A stretch of 64,000 nucleotides of DNA from Podocnemis expansa (GCA_007922195.1 ML682067.1:8664418-8728417), one strand, 5' to 3'; shown: positions 44,527 to 57,200, counted from the stretch's first letter. Notes: generated by a model from the sequence alone, not told the origin. Translations and numbers: made by a program.

Positions 44527-44605
44527 TTGGTCCAGTACAAGATGTTCCTTCATCCTACCTTGTCTCTCTCATATCCTGGGACCAACACAGCTATGAAAAT
44601 ACTGC
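44527..44605 (+). mobile_element. PLE 3'-tail copy, type B
   Basis: TTTGGTCCAGTACAAGATGT, CATCCTACCTTGTCTCTCTC and ATATCCTGGGACCAACACAG match the type B terminus in plus orientation. Confidence 0.65.
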
Positions 44606-46518
44606 AAATAGATATGAATGTGACTTTTTTACTGTGGATTTTCAGAGGGGAATGATAACTTTCAGTTTTATTGTCACTTTTTAAAAATAACTTCGGTGCT
44701 CAGTGCCGCTGAATAATCAGGTCCACACCTAAATATAGATTGAAATGTTTAACTTTTAGGCACTAAGACTGACAATGCTGCCCTAAGTTCCAATTAGTTA
44801 ATCACTGAGCATGCATCAGTAAAGATAATGTGTGAGATAAAATAAATCGCCCTTGATTCTGAGAGCCTTGGATAAGTTTACAGGGCTGGTGATTATGAAA
44901 ATAAACTAAGTATATTTGAGACAGGATTCATTGAGAGTCAGTAGCTATGCAAGTGCACAAATACAAATTTATAGTCACTCTTCAGACTACAACCATATTA
45001 AATGTAACTAAGCAGTGCAGATGGTACCTATGATTAAAGCCAACGTTTTAGCTGTAATGCATAGTTCAGTCTAATGAACTTTCCAACCAGCAGCAGATAC
45101 ATATTGACATGAGACAAGCTGGGTGTGCTGACTGACATCAATTCAGTAAATTGAGTCCCCACCTTACATATGTGACTTTTTTCTCCCGGTGGTACATAAT
45201 TTCTTCCATAGCAGCTGTTTTCATCTCACTGAAGATCAAGGATTCAATTACTGTTTTTGGAGAGCTATTCTCCGTTTTGCTAACAGCAATACTATGGTAA
45301 CAAATGTTTTAGCTCCTGAATTAAAACATTTAGCTGTCATGTGCATTATACTCTGATAGCAAAGCTCTGCTTATGTATAATATACAAGTTAGATTTTTTT
45401 TCATATTATATAATTTAAGCAGCAATGTAATCCAGCTGAAGACATTTAAAGTTCATTATAAATCTAGCATTAATAGAAATCTGTTTTGTTTGCAAATGTT
45501 CAATCATTGAATAGCTTCTCTCTAAATACCCATAATTCTTTCACAAAAGTTGGAGGGGAAAGGTATTCTTCAGCTTCTTTAAGGTAGCATATTTAAAACC
45601 AAACTCTATGTACCACCTTAGCCTTTCCCAAATCTTATTAATGTGTTGCTCAAATAGCCCACTGAAGACTCTATCTGTTTCAGAAGCTTATGAAAAGAGA
45701 CATCTCTCTTGGTATCTTCTTCTTCAAAGCAATCACATTTTCCATGGCAGAGTTTACCACAGGCTTAGAGAAATCAAAATACAATATATGCTCTCTTCTA
45801 CTAATCCTTGCAGGATTTCCAAGAATCCAAGCAAAATTTTTAAAGCTAAATGAATACAGTTTTGTAGCATATAGTAAGGTCCCAAATGTCATTTTTCTGA
45901 TGGGCAGTTATTTTGAGTAATGCCATCTAAATCTCTTTCATAGACATAAGCAGTAGAAAGAAAAGATAAAGCCTGCAACAATGAACAAACTTTGTCTGTG
46001 ATTCTAATGCACTTTGGCCCACAAAGAAATCCTTCTGAAATGACTTTGAAGATAATGCAGCTACAGAAAGTGTCATTACAGCAAATTCAGCATCCACAAT
46101 AGCTAGATATGTTTATGTCACTCAGCGTTAACAAGCATATCCCATGTGATATGCCAATCAGATCTCTACAGTATTTGAAAATGGAAGGTTTATGGTGTGA
46201 GGTTAAGGCTTTCCATTAGAAGTGACTTGCACTATTAGTAGGACAGGACTCCACTTTTCGCCGTAAAACAAAACCTAAATTAACTTTATATTGCCTTAAT
46301 TTCAGTTACTGTTTAGTAAAGTCTAGAGTTTTCTCTTTTTATAAACAACCCTGGACAAAGAAAATAACTGAATACCAGTTTAGCAACCTGTTACCTGGCT
46401 GTGATCTCAATTTGGTAAGTCTGCAAAACAAATTGATTTTTCTTGGATGGACCTAAAATGCACCCCCCAGTTTTGAAATGTGTTTACCTAAGTACTTATC
46501 AGGGCCTTAGCATCACAA
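44606..46518. other. No gene recognised in 1.9 kb
   Basis: AT-rich, low in repeats that I can recognise. Overlapping short frames at 45608-45920 on both strands are uninformative. Confidence 0.35.
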
Positions 46519-46975
46519 CATCTGAGCACCGCCCACTTATTAAATGGATTATCTTCACAACATACCTGTGAGTTTCAGAGACATCATACTCATTTGACAA
46601 AAGAGGAACTGAGGCTGAGCCCTGGTCTACATTACAAAATTAATTTGGTATAAATACATTGCTCAGGGATGTGAATAATCCACCCCTAGTGCTGGTGTCG
46701 GAAGTGCTATGTTGACAAGAGAACTTCTCATGCCAACATAGCTTCCACCTCTCATGGAGGTGGAGTTATTAAGCAAAAAGGAGGGCTCTTACCTGTCAGC
46801 TTAGAGTGCCTTCACCAGAAATGCTACAGAGTTGCAGGTGCATCCCTGTAAATTTGTAGTGTTGACCTGTCCAGAGAGTAGATTCAGTGATTTGCCCCAG
46901 TTCACACAGGAAGCCTGTGGCTGAGCCAGGATAAAAACCAAAGTCTCCTCAGGGCTGGTCAGTTTTCATACTATA
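46519..46975 (+). repeat. MIR/CORE-SINE split by a MITE
   Basis: The left half ends AAGAGGAACTGAGGCTGAG and the right half resumes GATTTGCCCCAGTTCACACA GGAAGCCTGTGGCTGAGCC, together the MIR core ('gaggaaactgaggc...gacttgcccaaggtcacacag'). The MITE at 46619-46872 lies between them. Confidence 0.65.
46619..46872. mobile_element. Harbinger-type MITE inside MIR
   Basis: The left end GCCCTGGTCTACATTACAAA pairs with the inward right end GGACAGGTCAACACTACAAA. The interior includes the mirrored CTTCTCATGCCAACATAGC and TATGTTGACAAGAGAA blocks. Flanking TGA and AGA trinucleotides. Confidence 0.65.
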
Positions 46976-47021
46976 TCAGTTTAAAAACAGATATTGCTAC
47001 TGAGTATAAACTTCTTGCTCA

Positions 47022-47500
47022 GGGCATAGCTACAACCAGTTATACAAGTGCACAGTATACTTGTATACAGTTATGCATCCGGGATAGCTTATTTCAGGGC
47101 ATAGCCAGCCCCTGTCTTCTGACCAGGCCCCTGAATCTCCAGAATGGGCCCAGCCACATCCTGCTTCCACTCACGAGACTAGAAGCTACTTGACAAGGCT
47201 CTAGATGCTAAGTAGGTGCTCGGACTTCACTTGCTACCTAGCAATTGAAGTGCTGTGAGGAGGCGAAGGGAGGGGGAGAGACAAGAGCCCTGCCCCTGAA
47301 TATCTGCACACAGGCCTGCCTCTGCTCCGCCTGTGATCATGACCACATCCGCCCGCTTGCTGTAAGCAGCTACTGTGGTAGGCTGGCCTGCTGGCCAAGT
47401 GCATGGGCCCAGGCCCACCTATAGCTACACCCCTGGCTTATTCCTGTAAGTATATACTGGTACAGTTATAGCAGCGCAAAACCTGTGATTAGACAGGCCC
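47022..47500. mobile_element. Harbinger-type MITE carrying a nested hAT
   Basis: Ends GGGCATAGCTACAACC and (inward from the right) GGGCCTGTCTAATCACAGG. Flanks TCA and TGA fit a TNA target site. ACTTGTATACAGTTATGC and GTAAGTATATACTGGTACAG mirror each other inside. It was later split by a hAT at 47095-47435. Confidence 0.6.
47095..47435. mobile_element. hAT non-autonomous element nested in MITE
   Basis: The right end reads inward CAGGGGTGTAGCTATAGGTG; the left end is CAGGGCATAGCCAGCCCC. Target duplication GCTTATTT (47087-47094) versus GCTTATTC (47436-47443), 7 of 8. No coding capacity. Confidence 0.75.
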
Positions 47501-48369
47501 TGAGTACCAGTCCAGTGTTTCCTTTTATCCTCCAGAGGGTCCTTCCCTCTCCTCCTCAATGATCTGATTCAAAGTGAAACTTCTCAGCATGCTCTGAGTG
47601 TTCTGTATTTATATATTCTCTCTTCATGTGTGTAAAGAAAGGCATCCAAACAAGCAAACAGATTCTACTGTTTTCCTTCCCACATCAAGGTTATGCAAAG
47701 TGAATAATCCTGGACCTGCAAACTCTCTGAAAATATAGCTCCTGGCTACTGATGTTAATGGAAGTTCCACACCCAGAAGGAGGAAGAACTGCTTCTTTCT
47801 TTTTTTCTAGGTTCCAGCAAGGATTTTCTTTCCTAAAAGAATGAGGTGATTCCACTGATCCCATTAGGTTGATCAAAAGAAAAAATCCCAGTGTCACAAT
47901 TCAGGGCAACTGCACCTCTGTTTCTCCTTAGTGGTCCAGCAAGGGCTCTCACTCTCAGACTTCCAGCTTCCCCCCCAGTTGCCTTTTTAAGTAGAGACCC
48001 AAGTGTCAGTGCCTTCTGACATGGACATTTCCTGGCTGCACAGTTCCCTGCATTCACCATTTACATTCAGCACAGACAGGTTGCCTGGGCATACCTTTTT
48101 TCCTCTTAAGAGACAATTAATAGAGTAACTCCCCATGGTTATAGGTACCATTCAGCTCTTTTTATGCAAGCCTTTTTTATTCTTAAGGTAAAAAGTATTA
48201 CAGAGAAAACTTATTAAAAATAGAAGAACTTACACACGCTAGCGAGCCTACCACCCCAACCCTAACATGGACTCAAGCAGAGCACTTCTTCAACCCTCCA
48301 CTCAACGGGTTTCCCTGTGGTCACAAACTCTACACAACTTCAGCTCAGAACAAGAAACCAGTCCTATGT
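47501..48369. other. No feature recognised in 0.9 kb
   Basis: Mixed composition with short minus frames only. No repeat ends seen. Confidence 0.35.
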
Positions 48370-48440
48370 GAAAACAAACAAGGAGTCCTGTGACACTTTT
48401 AAAGACTAACAAATTTATTTTACACATGAGCTTTCAGTGG
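48370..48440 (-). mobile_element. PLE 3'-tail copy, type A
   Basis: ACAAGGAGTCCTGTGACACT, AAAGACTAACAAATTTATTT and ACATGAGCTTTCAGTGGG match the tail; the copy is cut after the ATGAGCTTTC block. Confidence 0.7.
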
Positions 48441-48929
48441 GCCCAGTCCTTCAGTCCTTCCCTAAGGATTGGGACCCACCTGGAACTGGAGTCCTGTCTG
48501 TTTGTTGGATCAGGAAGAAGCAAATGAGTCAGTTTACAATCAGGCTTTTTTATCCAAAAATTCTTCTTTGTCTATTGGTCACTGGAGAATCCAGTGTCTA
48601 TGTGGACCCTTCTAGGGAGTGGCATGAAAGGGCTGATGACAGAAGAATTAGATTAATATCCCTCCTTCCCTACTAGAAAAAGTTGCATACAGTTCCACAA
48701 TTATATATGTATGATTGCTTTTTTTAACACAATGGACCCCAAAGTTATTAAACTTAAATAAACAAAGATTTAACTTAATGCAATAAAATTTATCTTAATT
48801 CTATAAAGGTTGTCCAGGGTATTGCCAGTCTTCTCATATCACACAAGAGAACAGATTGCTAAAAAGGAAAGACAAGTCATATATTAAATGTGTTCTTAAA
48901 AATAAAATTAAATAAATATTTTTCAATAA

Positions 48930-50840
48930 TTTTTTTCATGTAAGCTCCAGTCCACCAAATGAACATAGACACAGCTCCTCCACAAGGCTGGGAAAACTGT
49001 CATTAATTTTTTGTTGTTAATAAGGTAAAATCTGCATACCAGGTTTATCAAGAGTGTTTCCTTATATACTATGCTGATGTGCAACTCCATAATGGGAGAG
49101 ACCACATTAGTTACCTTTAGATCTTTGTCCATATACTATATATTTATTTATAACAATTATTTCAGATGAATAGAACTGAGGATTCTATGTTCACATAAGA
49201 ACAAAAATACCTTTTTTGTTATCTAATAAAATCTTTGCATATTACTATGTTTGACAGCAAAACTGTACATGTAAAAAGATGTTCCTAGAAACTACTCACA
49301 TCTCTGCTCAATTATTGGCACATGGATTAGTAACCATACATGGCGAAGGCACTGCCAATAAAAGGGCATATTGGGATAAAGAACCACTATTTTACATAGC
49401 TTTATGCCACCTAACTTTTTTCAATCTCACCATCCTGTATGGATCTGGGATTTACAGCAGCATTACTGCAGGATCTAACAAACCCTATTCAGCAGTAATG
49501 CTTAAAATCTCTTTGAACTTCAGCATAGTACATCTCTTTCCTTTGGTTTTTTGCTTTATTAAATTAATTCATGATCTATTTAGATAAGTTTTGTGAAGAA
49601 ATTCTTTCTATTTCATCTGGCAGAAAAAAAGTGGAAAGTTTTGGGAGAGTAACCATTTTTATAACATTAATGCTATTAAACTAACTGATTATAAGATTGG
49701 GCTATTCTTTCCAATACAGAGATATTTGTTTTAGTGAAGTATGAAAGTTAGTTTCATAAAGTTGGTCAAATTTGTAAAGTGAGCTGGAGTCCTAGGTATC
49801 TGAACCCATTAACTGTAATTCTGAAAGGCAAGATTATTTTATCTAGTTTCTTTAGGGATCAAGATTTTGTATGGGGTAAGGAAAAAGTGTACTGATTTGT
49901 GTGCATTAACTTTGAATCCTAAAATTGAACCATGTTACTTCAAGACCAGACCTTTCAGGGTCTGTCAACTAATCATGAGGCCTGTAAACCCAGAGAGGAT
50001 ATTCACATGGATCAACTTCAATTCTTTTTATTTTGGTATTGAGTTTAATCATTTATGTCAAGGATAAAATGGCAAAGGAATCAGATGGAGATGCCCTGTC
50101 TATTCCCCATGGCTAGACTGAAATGACTGGTTTTGCCTCCGTTCACTGTCAGAGAAGCTCTAGGAGCTGCACTGGTGCCTTGAAGTAAATAGAAATTCTC
50201 ACTCCATGATCATACTGGAAAGATCTTAAAAAGGTTTGCCTGATTCAATCAACTACATTTTCATCCTTTAATAATACAATATTATACACTTTGGTGGATA
50301 GTCAGGTTGCATGATTTTTCTAACATCACATTCTGTACATCTACCATTTGTATATATATTTGCAATTTTGTCCAGAACAGAGAATTTTCCTGCATTTCTC
50401 CCTCTGTTGCACTCATCAGTGCTGAGAAATCATATGATGTAACTGGAGCATTAGAGACCTGCCTTCTTTTAATGATACAGCCATGCTGGTATTAATAATA
50501 AACATTTTTAATTTTAATAGCACCTCACTTATGTCCAATTGTCTTATCTCTATAAAATGTACTTATTTTTCTATATTTGGGACTCTTAAATAGAGGGTTT
50601 TTTTAAAGATGCAATAGATACACATGGAAAAGAAGCAATTTATAGCCCAGATACATCCAGTGATTTCAGTGGCCTTAAGTATAAATTTGGCTTTTGGGCC
50701 AGTGGCTTGGTAAAGAACTCTATGGAAAAGCCATCTGAGCCTGGGAAATGCTTTTATTGTATGGACACCCTCTGGAGTCCAATGGGTCTTTTTTGACTGA
50801 TGTTAATTTCCTGTAACTGTTCTGCTGAAAACATGGGTCA
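48930..50840 (-). pseudogene. L1-like (Tx1/L1 group) reverse transcriptase fossil
   Basis: The plus strand shows a series of phrases that I recognise as antisense L1 reverse transcriptase: AGTAACCATTTTTATAACAT TAATGCTATTAAAC (49650s), GGAGTCCTAGGTATCTGAAC (49787), ATCCTAAAATTGAACC (49916), GGAGATGCCCTGTCTATTCC (50087) and AAGCCATCTGAGCCTGGGAA (50728, the LP...DG(F/L)P block). All five are in the order expected for one minus-strand element. No frame stays open for long, so it is old. Neither end is placed precisely. The call rests on remembered family text. Confidence 0.5.
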
Positions 50841-52496
50841 TCTAAATACGTATGGAATTCATATTTGCTTTTGTGGCCATCTTGCAGGAGACATAGAAGG
50901 TGACTTGCATCATAGCATGCAGGTGCATCTGTGTGGAAGCTTCATGTCCTGTGCACCAGTTTCCCCCACCCAAAATGTTGTTTCCCTTTAAAAGATGGTC
51001 AAGATACCAAACAACCCTAAACACAAAGCTCATCTGTTTCTCAAAGTTTTTTTCTCAGGTCCAAATATAACAAGAACCCATTATACTAAAATCTGATTGT
51101 CTGTAGTTTTCCACAGTTTCTTACTATCACTTCTTTGTTCTGAGGTCAGTAAGTTGCAATACTTGCCTTATGGATCTTGTTAACGTCATGGCAGAGAATT
51201 ATGTGCACTAACTCCTTTGCCATTCAGTTTCCTTGACCTCTCCTTTTCTTTAAATTAAAGTAATTCTCTAAATAGGTCTCACATAACAGAAATATCTCTT
51301 CCTAATCCCTTGATCCTTCAATGGTGTGGGTGTTGAAAACAGAAAGATACACATTTCTCCAGTCCTTGGGGATGTTTTGTAATAAGAAATCTATCTCCAC
51401 TCACATAGGTATCATATTATTTTCTGGCATAGTTTCTCTGGGCTAAGTCATAGCAACCAAATATATGCCTGGAGGAAAAGAACCCCATGCAAATACCGGC
51501 TTCAGTAACCATATGTGCCAAAGAAGCAATGTGTACCCAAAAAATGTCTTTCTCCTTCCTTATGAAAGCTCAGAGAAGTATCTATCTCACCTTTTGGGGA
51601 GGGGAGCATCCTGGCCTGTTCACATGCTAGGCCAGTACTCAAGTGCTACTGAAAGTGGCACTAGGCCTGCTCTAAGTTACATCTGTCTTTTTATAGGTCT
51701 AGAAAGCTGATCCAGCAGCTAGAGATTGTGGATGTACTCCAGCCTACCTCATTTCCAAGCTACGCTCACTACATGGAGCCAAGAAGGGGCATTTTTCTGA
51801 CAAGATGGAATTTAGTTGTGACACCATTCAAAAATAAACCATATACAACAGGAATCTTCAGAGGACAAATTAAAAAGGCTTTCTGGCTGTTTTGTGCCAC
51901 TACCACAGGAAAAGAGTAAGGCTGTTGTATTTTTACTACCTGATCCCTAAACTGGAAATCTGATTTTAATACAATTTTCCCTTTCACAAATATGGGCACC
52001 TTAGAAAGCAGACTGATTACTAAACTTTTGTCTGCCAACAGATTTTGCAATTATCATAATAAATCCTAATAATAATTAGTATATCTGCTATGCAAGATGG
52101 AACTTGCTTGTTTGTAGGAAAAGATACAAAATGTTATTAACCTCTGATGAGTTTGGTAACTCAATACCATTGATTGTGCTGAGCTGCTTTTCATGAATAC
52201 CTGATCCCAGGTAGTTTAAATCGTATGTTTCATTTTTGCTCATGGATTTAATGGCTTAATTTATAATGGGACGCTTTACTATGCCCTTTAGTTTAAGGAG
52301 TTTTAAAATAAATTTAGATTTTTCTTATATCTTCTGATTTGAAATTGCCTTCTAAAATGCTTCAGAATCAGCATCACTGATGGTAATATGTAAACACCCT
52401 TTCTTGATCACTTTATTATAAAAGAAATTCCTGTCTGCAATATACTATTTCTACCATATACTTTATCTATTGCAATTTTCAAATTCTTAAAGTATT
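50841..52496. other. No gene recognised in 1.7 kb
   Basis: AT-rich. A region at 51660-51920 has an acceptor-like TTTTTATAG and a 63-codon frame, but the frame ends in a stop with no donor and has no known domain. Confidence 0.3.
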
Positions 52497-53048
52497 TAGC
52501 AATCCATTAACTAGGGGGGCCTCTGGTGGCCTCAGCCTCCCAAAACTCAGGGCCAGCCCCCAAGCAGCATACCCCAAAACTGCTTGGGGGTACACCATTG
52601 TGCCCCCACACAGGGAACACACCAGCAGCCGTGGCTTGTACCCAGCCGGAAGACAGCATCTTCCAGCCACGAGGGAACTGCCCCAAGCTGGGCTGGGAGT
52701 TTTTAAAACTCCCACCCTGATCCAACCCTGCTCTGAGCATTCTCAGAGCAGGGTCATGCGGGGGGCCTCAGCCACCACCATGGCCCTGCTCTCCCTCCAG
52801 AGACTGGGGGTGGGGTGGAGTGGGGCAGGCTCGCTGGCCCGCTGGGGAAAGGGCACAGGGGAGGGGTTCAGCCCAGGGCAGCAGGAGCCAGCAGCCGGAC
52901 CTGGGGGTTAGGGAAGGGCTCAGGGAGCCACCAGGGAGGGTAGGGAAGGGCTCGGGGAACTAGCGGTGGGGGAGCAGGAAGGGATTGAGGACCTGGTGGC
53001 CAGTGGAGGCCAGGGCCCCCCTAATATTTATATATAGCAATGCCCCTG
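52497..53048. mobile_element. hAT-like non-autonomous element, GC-rich
   Basis: The right end reads inward CAGGGGCATTGCTATATATA and then AATATTAGGGGGGCC; the left side has TAGCAATCCATTAACTAGGG GGGCC in matching order but has lost the CAGGGG tip. The interior is G-rich with AGGGAAGGGCTCAGGGAGC repeats. I could not find a target duplication, so the left boundary is approximate. Confidence 0.5.
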
Positions 53049-53939
53049 CTCACAGCTATTTTACGGATTGCTCCAATTGCTGGTGCTTCAGATCTCCTTT
53101 AAAATGATCATTGATCTTCCACAGGTTCTTTATCTTAAGATTAAAAGAAGGGATTGTATTAGCTAGGCATATCACTGTGTTTAGTCCTCACAGAAACACT
53201 ATTTTGAAAAACAGCTCACTGTTTTATGTGTGTTAATGGATTAGCATGTATAAAATAGAACACATCTGAGATAACTGCTGTGAAAATGCATGAATTGCTA
53301 TTCTCTCTAAACAGAGCACAATTATGGTTTAGGATGGCAGTGTTTTTATCTGTACTGCCACTGCTGGAAATCTAACTGTATATGTGACCCGCATATCTAA
53401 ACCTCAGTGGAAAATTCCATGAATGTAGCATAGTATGAAAGCACACAAGAGTTATCATGAACATCATTCTTAATACTAACTACTACCAAATGACTATTAC
53501 CAAGCCATGATATCATCTTGAGCATATTCTATCCTTTATAGTGACAAAATATTTTAAGCCCCTTTTTAAAATGTCATAACTCAAGGCAACTGCTGACATA
53601 ATTTTTTTTTTGTATACTGCACATCTGTAAATCATTATCCACTGTATGCAGTTAGTGTGCTAAGCATAAACAAGAGGCAGAAAACACTGTATGTCACTCT
53701 CAGGTCCTCTGCTTTTTGTTTGCTTTATTGAGAGTATCTGCTAAAAACCACTCCCTAGCACTAAAGCAAAACAAACATGAAATAGAAAGGGACCTGCAAT
53801 TGTGTTCTCAGGTTTCTTATTACAATGGAATAGAGTGGAAGCCCACTCTTGTATCCTCCATTCCACAGCATGCCTTGAGATAATACCCAGATAGCATTGC
53901 TATGGAAGCTACCCTATATCATTATTTGTTACAGCAGCT
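53049..53939. other. No feature recognised in 0.9 kb
   Basis: AT-rich sequence, no repeat ends or exon seen. Confidence 0.35.
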
Positions 53940-54152
53940 CCAAATGAAATCAGGAACACAGCTGTGTTAGGCACTAGGCAAACACACTGCAAGAGACAGC
54001 CTTCACCTAAAGAGTTTACAATCCAAACAGACAAAAGGTAGGAAGCGAAACAGAGGTAAAGTGACTTGACCAAGATCACAGAGCAGGTCAGTGGCAAAGC
54101 CTATATTAGCTCATGATTTCAAATCCTAAACCAGTGTTCTACCCACTAGACT
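53940..54152 (+). repeat. MIR/CORE-SINE
   Basis: GTGTTAGGCACTAGGCAAAC, AAAGAGTTTACAATCCAAAC, AGAGGTAAAGTGACTTGACC and CACAGAGCAGGTCAGTGGCA appear in order, ending TTCTACCCACTAGAC. This is the amniote MIR layout, almost full length. Confidence 0.75.
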
Positions 54153-54330
54153 CAGGGCCAGCCCACATTTTGGCACCTGAGGCAGGGAGCTCAAATGACG
54201 CCCCCATACCCCTTTGCTGGGGCCAAAACTTTGAAAGGTCTCACTATTTTCTACAGTCTGGGTCTTAGTTGTGCACCCCCATAGTCTGGCACCTGAGGCG
54301 GTCACCTGTGCTTGGGCATGAAGGGAGCTG
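54153..54330. mobile_element. hAT non-autonomous element, 3' part missing
   Basis: Starts CAGGGCCAGCCCACATTTTG GCACCTGAGGC, the family that usually ends ...GGGCTGGCCCTG. The mirrored GCACCTGAGGCGG block appears at 54291, but no right terminus is visible. It joins the end of the MIR. Confidence 0.5.
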
Positions 54331-55205
54331 CTTCTAGAACCTGTACTATTTAAGTAGAAGTAAAAAGCGTAACTAGATGTGAATCTCCCCTGCCAACTTT
54401 GTAGGGAAGGCAAATGGGTATATGTAGAGTTCTAACAATTCCCAGACATAAACCTTTTGTTATCTTGATGTTAAAATTTCTAAAATAAGAAAAATTCTAG
54501 AAAAAACCCACCTCCTCTGATAACAGCCTTTACTCCGTGGCTCAGAATGAGGAGGCTCTTCAGACTGGTACTCTTGCAGCACATGAGGAAAGCTGGATCA
54601 ATGCTCTCAGTACTCTCCTCTACAAGCAAATGGGCCTGAAGTGGACAGAAAATGGGCTGAACTTTACTTTTGCTTCTCCCTTCTTACCAGCTTAAGCAGC
54701 TGGAGGTGCCACAGCAGGAAGTAAACTGTTCCCTGAAAAGGACAGAAGCATGGGGGAGAAGAAATCTGTAACTACTTCACAGTCTGGGGTGCCCTGTTCT
54801 AGGAGATGCCGCCCAACAGTTAAGGAGGATTTACCAAACAACCCTACACAACATTAAGATGCATGAAGTGATGAAAAGTGCTCCATGATCTGCATTAGCT
54901 GCTTGTTGGTCTGCAGGCATTGAGTCTGACTTTGAACGCCTTAAGTGACCCAGGACCTTGTGACTTGAGAGACCACGTTGAAAGCCAGTGTGTGGGTTCA
55001 CTAGCCACAGAAGGCAAAACCAAGTCCACTGCAGGTCTCTTCCAATCCCTTTCCTCAGGGCAGACCACCAGGCCTTAGTTCTAGCAACACAGACTCAAAT
55101 CCAGAACAAATCACCTCAAGCTACCTTTCCAACTTCAGCCAGATGAGAGAAGAGATATATCACTCACCTTTTGCACTGGCTGTCCTAGGTAACCCTGCCC
55201 ATAGG
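54331..55205. other. No feature recognised in 0.9 kb
   Basis: Mixed composition, short frames only. Confidence 0.35.
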
Positions 55206-55352
55206 CAGTGCCAGAACTAGATATTTTGGTGCCTGAGGCATGTCGTAGCATGCAGCACAGCACACGTGCCCCTTAACCGAGCAGTGAAGCGGAGCCACTT
55301 GATACAGTGCTCAGGGCAAAGCCCTGGTCACCCCACCCTAGTTACAGCTCTG
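55206..55352. mobile_element. hAT non-autonomous element
   Basis: Left end CAGTGCCAGAACTAG, right end CTAGTTACAGCTCTG, a good inverted pair. Flanks CCCATAGG (55198-55205) and CCTGTAGG (55353-55360), 6 of 8. Confidence 0.65.
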
Positions 55353-55751
55353 CCTGTAGGTCAGCCATGTGATGGATTCCTCAGTTCTTGCCTTTGACAT
55401 GCTTAAGGAACCCCTTCACACCGTAACATATTGCTTCTTTGGGGTGACAGTGTCTCAGCAGCAATGAAGGGAGACACTCCAGCTTTACTCCTTCCATTTC
55501 ATTTCGACTGTGGGTGGAGAGGGTCTTCTTTTAAACAGTGTATGATACATAGATCTAAAAATATTTGACAGGGCATCAGCTGAAATCAATTTCAAGACCC
55601 TCCTAAATATTAACTATCTTTTAATGAAGGTTTTTTAAGAAAATTTCTTATTTTAAAAAAAATGTTCAAATTAAATAACAAGTCTGGAGGCTAAAATTAA
55701 ATGGACTATAAAAGAACTTTATACCTATCTAAGGTACTTATCTGGCCCCTA

Positions 55752-55955
55752 TTGCCACAGTATCTTAGAATGTCAGTCTTTAATATATATATCCTCACAA
55801 CATCCTGTAAGCCAGGAAAGTGATAGGGGAAACTGAGGCACGGACTAAGTGGTCAGTGCCCAAAGTCACCTGGGAAATCTGAAGTAGAGTAGGAAACTGA
55901 ATCCATTTTTTCCATATCCCAGGCAACTGCCCTAACCACTAGAGCTGAGGTTGTC
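55752..55955 (+). repeat. MIR/CORE-SINE fragment
   Basis: GGGGAAACTGAGGCACGGAC and CAACTGCCCTAACCACTAGA correspond to the core and 3' part of MIR-type SINEs. Confidence 0.55.
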
Positions 55956-57057
55956 AATAAGCAGACCACAGGCCAAATGTGAACTGCCAGATGCTTGTGA
56001 ACAAACTGTGAAATCTTTTTATTTATTTATTATTATCTTTATTGTTATTATTTGTGTGTTATTTTCTATGGTCTCTGGACCTTGACTATACCTTGACCAA
56101 GAAATTTGGTTGTTGACAAAAAATAATGGATTACCCCTGTTCTGGGCCACCCTTCCTCTTGCTTTTGGTCCCACTTTCTCACTGTGTGGAGTAAAAATGA
56201 TAGCAAGACAGTAGGTTTGCTCCATCTGAGCATAATGAAATGTTCCTTTCTCATGGGGTGGAAAAATATAATGTATCTAATTTCACTTACACAAAGGCAT
56301 TCACACTGCTCTGGGAGTGTAAAGGGAGTTCGAAGGTGCATCACTGTCAGTTTCCATTTGTAAGGTGTAAAGGGGACTTACGACAAGTAAAAATCAGGGC
56401 CATTCTCCAGGTTAACTAGAAAATGCATCAAAATCAAATTAGAAGTAAGAACAGACCCCATAGTTCAAACTGTGTTCTGTGTGTTGATGTAGTTCTATCA
56501 TGAGTCTAGTGCTGCATCTCTACACTGTTACCCCGGTTGGTGCTAATACAAATCACCCCCAATGATGGGAAAATAGACCCACAGCCCTAGCCTGTCAAAA
56601 ATGGGGGAAGGGAGAGAGAGAGAGTTAAACTATCCACTAGTCCAAGTCAGAGCAGCGCAGAACTGCACTGCCCCTAATGAATTCTGCAATGGGACTACAC
56701 AGGTGTGTCCAGATGTGGCAGATGGGGCGCAAGCAGGTCCCTGTACCCTTTGGGGTGCAGCATGCTGGTGGAGACTCACCACTGAAATATTCTTGTGCTC
56801 CCTGGGATAGGGATTGCAACAGACAAAAGCCCTTGTGCAGGTCAGACCTGGGGGAGAGGAAACAGTTTACTTAACCCTAGATTGTGAAAGGTCCTTTCAC
56901 AGGTTCTGAGGGTAGGAGTCCTTCACAATCTGACCCCACAAAACAAACAGAAATGTGTGACAATGTCAGGTTAAATATAAGCAATGCTGTTCTAAGTTTA
57001 ATAGCATAATGCATATTGCATTGTTTAAATTGAGGTTTTATTTTCTACTTCTCTACA
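55956..57057. other. No gene recognised in 1.1 kb
   Basis: A T/A-rich block near 56015-56065 is followed by overlapping short frames at 56019-56874 on both strands without a domain I can name. Confidence 0.35.
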
Positions 57058-57200
57058 GTTTCCAAAGGGATAGCCATGTTAGTCTAGTCCAGTAAAAAAA
57101 CAACAAGCAGTTGTGTGGCACTTTAAGACTAACAGATTTATTTTTTGCATGAGCTTTCGTGGGAGAAGATCCCACTTCCTCAGATGCTTCGAAGATGGGG
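57058..57200 (-). mobile_element. PLE 3'-tail copy, type A
   Basis: TTTCCAAAGGGATAGCCATG, TTGTGTGGCACTTTAAGACT AACAGATTTATT, GCATGAGCTTTCGTGGGAGA and AGATCCCACTTCCTCAGATG are all present with little decay. One of the better-kept tails. Confidence 0.8.

Noticed and set aside
51660..51920. Possible exon with acceptor TTTTTATAG
   Set aside because: The frame ends in a stop without polyadenylation or donor signal nearby and matches no family I know.
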